Assembly (NCBI GenBank): GCA_021030905.1
Contig: JAGFMI010000003.1
Location: forward strand, 1 to 64,000
Reading direction: 5' to 3'
Source: Pyrenula massariospora
Lineage: Eukaryota > Ascomycota > Eurotiomycetes > Pyrenulales > Pyrenulaceae
Length of the DNA: 64,000 bases
Under the pieces are notes generated by a model. The model was not told the origin of the DNA. It searched no databases and was given only the letters and a program-made list of their open reading frames with translations. The translations under genes were made by a program, and so were the position numbers. Below are positions 61,554 to 64,000 of this stretch, piece after piece. Positions within the stretch are counted from its first letter, which is position 1. Each line of letters starts with the position of its first letter.

Positions 61554-62365
61554 GAGCACTTTGAGATCGGAAGTCATGGACGAAGTCTATAATCGGCATC
61601 AGGTGATGCTACGGTGTTCGTTGCCGGGACATGGCTTAGACCATTGAGTTGTTACCCTTCTGTCTCATTTTTCATGTCGACAACTTTTCCATGGGCAAAG
61701 ACCTTAGGTAGAAACCCACCACCACCATTAATGAATTTCCTTCCTTCTATTTAGCAGACCAACAGGGAGTCTGAGTGAAACTGAACAAGTAAACAAGTGA
61801 TCCAGGGTCGGCAAGGGCGAAAAGGGAGGTTCCGTCTGGAGTGGGCCTGGGCCAAACGTTCGGGTTGACGTGCGTAAGAGCAGAACCGTGCATTTCCCTC
61901 GACTGAGACAGCGGGGAAGCATGAATAACTCGAGATTACAATGAGTCAATCCAAAAAAGTCCCAGGTCCATGGTAAAATGCTCTTTCCCGCTGCTCAGAT
62001 TCCCAAATACGCGACCATGCGTGGCAGAAATTGTGAAAGCATTCTCCAACGCGTCGGATGCACAAGTGTTCGACGCGCTTAATTTCTCCACAGACGTGCA
62101 TCTTGAACGTGTACCATCCCACCCTGGCCCGTCGACCCAGCTGAGGCCCATCTTTAGACGCTCCCCTGACCATCAGTCAAGGTAAATCCGTCTGTATCTA
62201 CTTTGAGGACTTGATTGATATCATTTTGGTCATCCTCGGGTTGCGGCAGAGCAGCCGTGTCATCCCTCCACCGCTCTGCAACTGTAGGCAAGCCGCCTTT
62301 CTCTCAGCACCAACGACCTCGTCCTCACCTCCGATCTTTGTCACCTTTACAGCTTCTCCGAAGCT
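61554..62365. other. Intergenic, nothing seen
   Basis: 3-prime flank of the sugar transporter and 5-prime leader of the GTPase gene, which is CT-rich near 62270-62360. No gene or repeat. Confidence 0.55.
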
Positions 62366-63482
62366 ATGGACTCCCAAACCCCTCCACCAGACCCAATCAT
62401 CATCGATCAATCTGAGATTTCCGGTCTCGGCCCCTCGGTACCGGCAGACCATGACATGGGCGGCACCACAGACGAGCCTGCTAACGGCGCAAACAATGCC
62501 TACACAAATGGACAAAATCGCCAGCATTACATTTCACAGTCCACAGAGTATCCACAACAGCAGAATCAACCTTTCTCGCCCTCAGAGAGTGATCCGGGCT
62601 CGAGATACAACTCGCCGAGCATGGCGTTTGTACAACAGCAAGGGGGATCAAGACCAGGCTCCGGATTAAGTGGGCAGCAGGGGTACGATAGGCAGTACCA
62701 GCAGGAGACCAGACAAGCGCAGCAACAGCCACAGAACAAGAATAGTGTAGTGATCAAGGTGGGGATGGTTGGAGATGCACAGATTGGAAAGACGAGTTTG
62801 ATGGTAAAATATGTGGAGGGAAGTTGGGACGAGGATTATATCCAGACCCTTGGTACAAATTCCTTGAGATCGATAACTGAAGAGCGAAGTGCTAATCTTG
62901 TTCTGCACAGGAGTGAACTTCATGGAAAAAACCATCTCGATCCGGAATACCGAAATCACATTTTCCATCTGGGATCTAGGGGGCCAGCGGGAATTTGTCA
63001 ACATGCTGCCGTTGGTCTGCAATGATGCGGTGGCGATCTTATTCATGTTCGACCTCACCAGAAAGAGCACGCTTAACAGCATCAAGGAGTGGTATCGGCA
63101 GGGGAGAGGCTTCAACAAGACGGCCATCCCGTTCCTGGTTGGCACCAAATACGATCACTTTATCAACTTCCCGCGAGAGGACCAAGAAGAGATCAGCACA
63201 CAGGTATTCTCATGTTCTCTTGAGGTGAGGTAGCATCCCTAACTTTTACATAGGCAAAGCGTTTTGCGAAGGCTATGCGCGCAAGCCTCATCTTCAGCAG
63301 TACTAGTCACAGCATCAATGTGCAAAAGGTACAATCTTTCGCCGTTCTACTCTCCTTACTCCCTACTTATGCATTTCTAGATTTTTAAAATTGTCCTCTC
63401 GAAAGCCTTTGACCTGAAATGCACTATTCCCGAGATCGAAACAACGGGTGAACCGCTTCTCATCTACCAACAAGTCGTATGA
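62366..63482 (+). CDS. Tem1/Spg1-type septation GTPase
   Basis: Four exons (62366-62852, 62911-63203, 63254-63328, 63381-63482) join to 318 residues. A small GTPase core starts near residue 128: P-loop GDAQIGKTS (136-144), switch-1 region with GVNFMEKTI, switch 2 WDLGGQREF (183 on) and base motif GTKYD (240-244) in place of NKxD. WDLGGQ and TKYD are hallmarks of the Tem1 (budding yeast) / Spg1 (fission yeast) family, which triggers mitotic exit or septum formation through the SIN/MEN kinase cascade. The 125-residue N-terminal extension is Gln/Ser/Pro-rich and disordered, longer than in yeast. There is no C-terminal CAAX box (it ends IYQQV), as expected for this family. Confidence 0.93.
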
Positions 63483-64000
63483 CCAATATCTACCATCAAG
63501 CGTGAATTTCCCAGTCCAGGAATGCCAGCAGATACAGAGCGAATGAATTAATGGAGTCTACGCAATGAAAGGAATGTCTAGCCAAGACGAAATCAAGAGA
63601 AGGTGGAACGAAGTGATAGCCAAAGAACCCTTTCTTTCCTATTTTGGGAGTTCAGAAGGACAGGTGGATGGATGAATCGGTGTTCAATTAGCAAGGAGCT
63701 CATCTGTGTGTTTTTCCCTTTTTTCGGTCAAGCATTGAAAGCGTGGTTTTCTTGTGTCTATTTTAGGTTGAGTGGAGTGGAACATAGTGGGCAAGATGAC
63801 AGGTAAACCTTGATGTAGTGGAGTTGCTCCAAAGGGGGGCGCTGGCTGGAAGCGAGGTCACTGACTGTGAGACCGGCCAGATAGGGCAAAGGAATGTATT
63901 TACCGATGCTGCAAAGCAGAGACGTGAGCAATGTCTGAAGCTTACAACTGATATCCCAGGCGTCTAAGCGTACAGGGATGTATATTTTATTATGAAAGAC
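63483..64000. other. 3-prime flank of the GTPase gene
   Basis: No gene seen; the only open frames are short and without coding character. Confidence 0.5.

Noticed and set aside
18900-64000. tRNA or rRNA genes
   Set aside because: I scanned by eye for A/B-box and acceptor-stem pairs and saw none; a covariance-model search would be decisive.

Overview
The window looks like nuclear DNA of a filamentous ascomycete (Pezizomycotina). Genes carry short GT-AG introns of about 45-85 bases with CTAAC-like branch sites, the protein set is fungal (RRB1, CAND1, LAG1, a Tem1/Spg1 GTPase, a hexose-type MFS carrier, a PQ-loop transporter, a fungal CorA-like protein), and the repeats look hit by repeat-induced point mutation (RIP). 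I cannot fix the class or genus from the sequence alone.

Two compartments meet abruptly near base 18,900. Bases 1-18,900 are an extremely AT-rich island (roughly a tenth G+C by eye) with no open host gene. It holds a decayed Ty3/Gypsy-like LTR element between two 279-bp direct repeats (1302-1580 and 13517-13795), with reverse-transcriptase-like traces near 6.75-7.4 kb, and a decayed Ty1/Copia-like remnant on the minus strand (about 13.8-18.7 kb). The Gypsy span is oversized and is probably a nest of more than one insertion. Bases 18,900-64,000 have ordinary base composition and about twelve supportable genes.

Region by region: 18.9-20.97 kb holds only relic-like fragments. 20,974-26,494 (-) is a five-exon gene for a ~1,772-residue protein with an atypical kinase domain and a very long uncharacterised C-terminus; it is the first intact gene next to the island. 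29,143-31,350 (-) is a conventional Ser/Thr kinase and 31,912-32,773 (-) a small hypothetical gene. 33.4-33.9 kb holds a probable pseudogene. On the plus strand follow a hypothetical protein with a 22-residue triple repeat (35,055-37,074), a multi-span membrane protein (38,362-39,087), a vacuolar-type PQ-loop transporter (40,416-41,756), a small two-span membrane protein (43,411-44,207), an eight-exon CorA-like Mg2+ transporter-family protein (44,450-48,285) and RRB1 (48,582-50,235). CAND1/TIP120 (50,680-54,785, -) converges on RRB1 and is divergent from a mitochondrial-type acidic protein (55,278-56,258). The window ends with ceramide synthase LAG1 (56,684-58,073), an MFS sugar transporter (59,775-61,553) and a Tem1/Spg1-type GTPase (62,366-63,482).

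Most genes on the right are independent housekeeping functions: ribosome assembly, cullin cycling, ceramide synthesis, sugar uptake and septation/mitotic exit. They do not form one pathway. The accessory-looking part is 19-34 kb, beside the RIP island, with the giant atypical-kinase gene, a duplicated flank, relics and orphan genes. Exon coordinates were worked out by hand from splice signals and reading-frame continuity; for most genes the summed exon length is an exact multiple of three.
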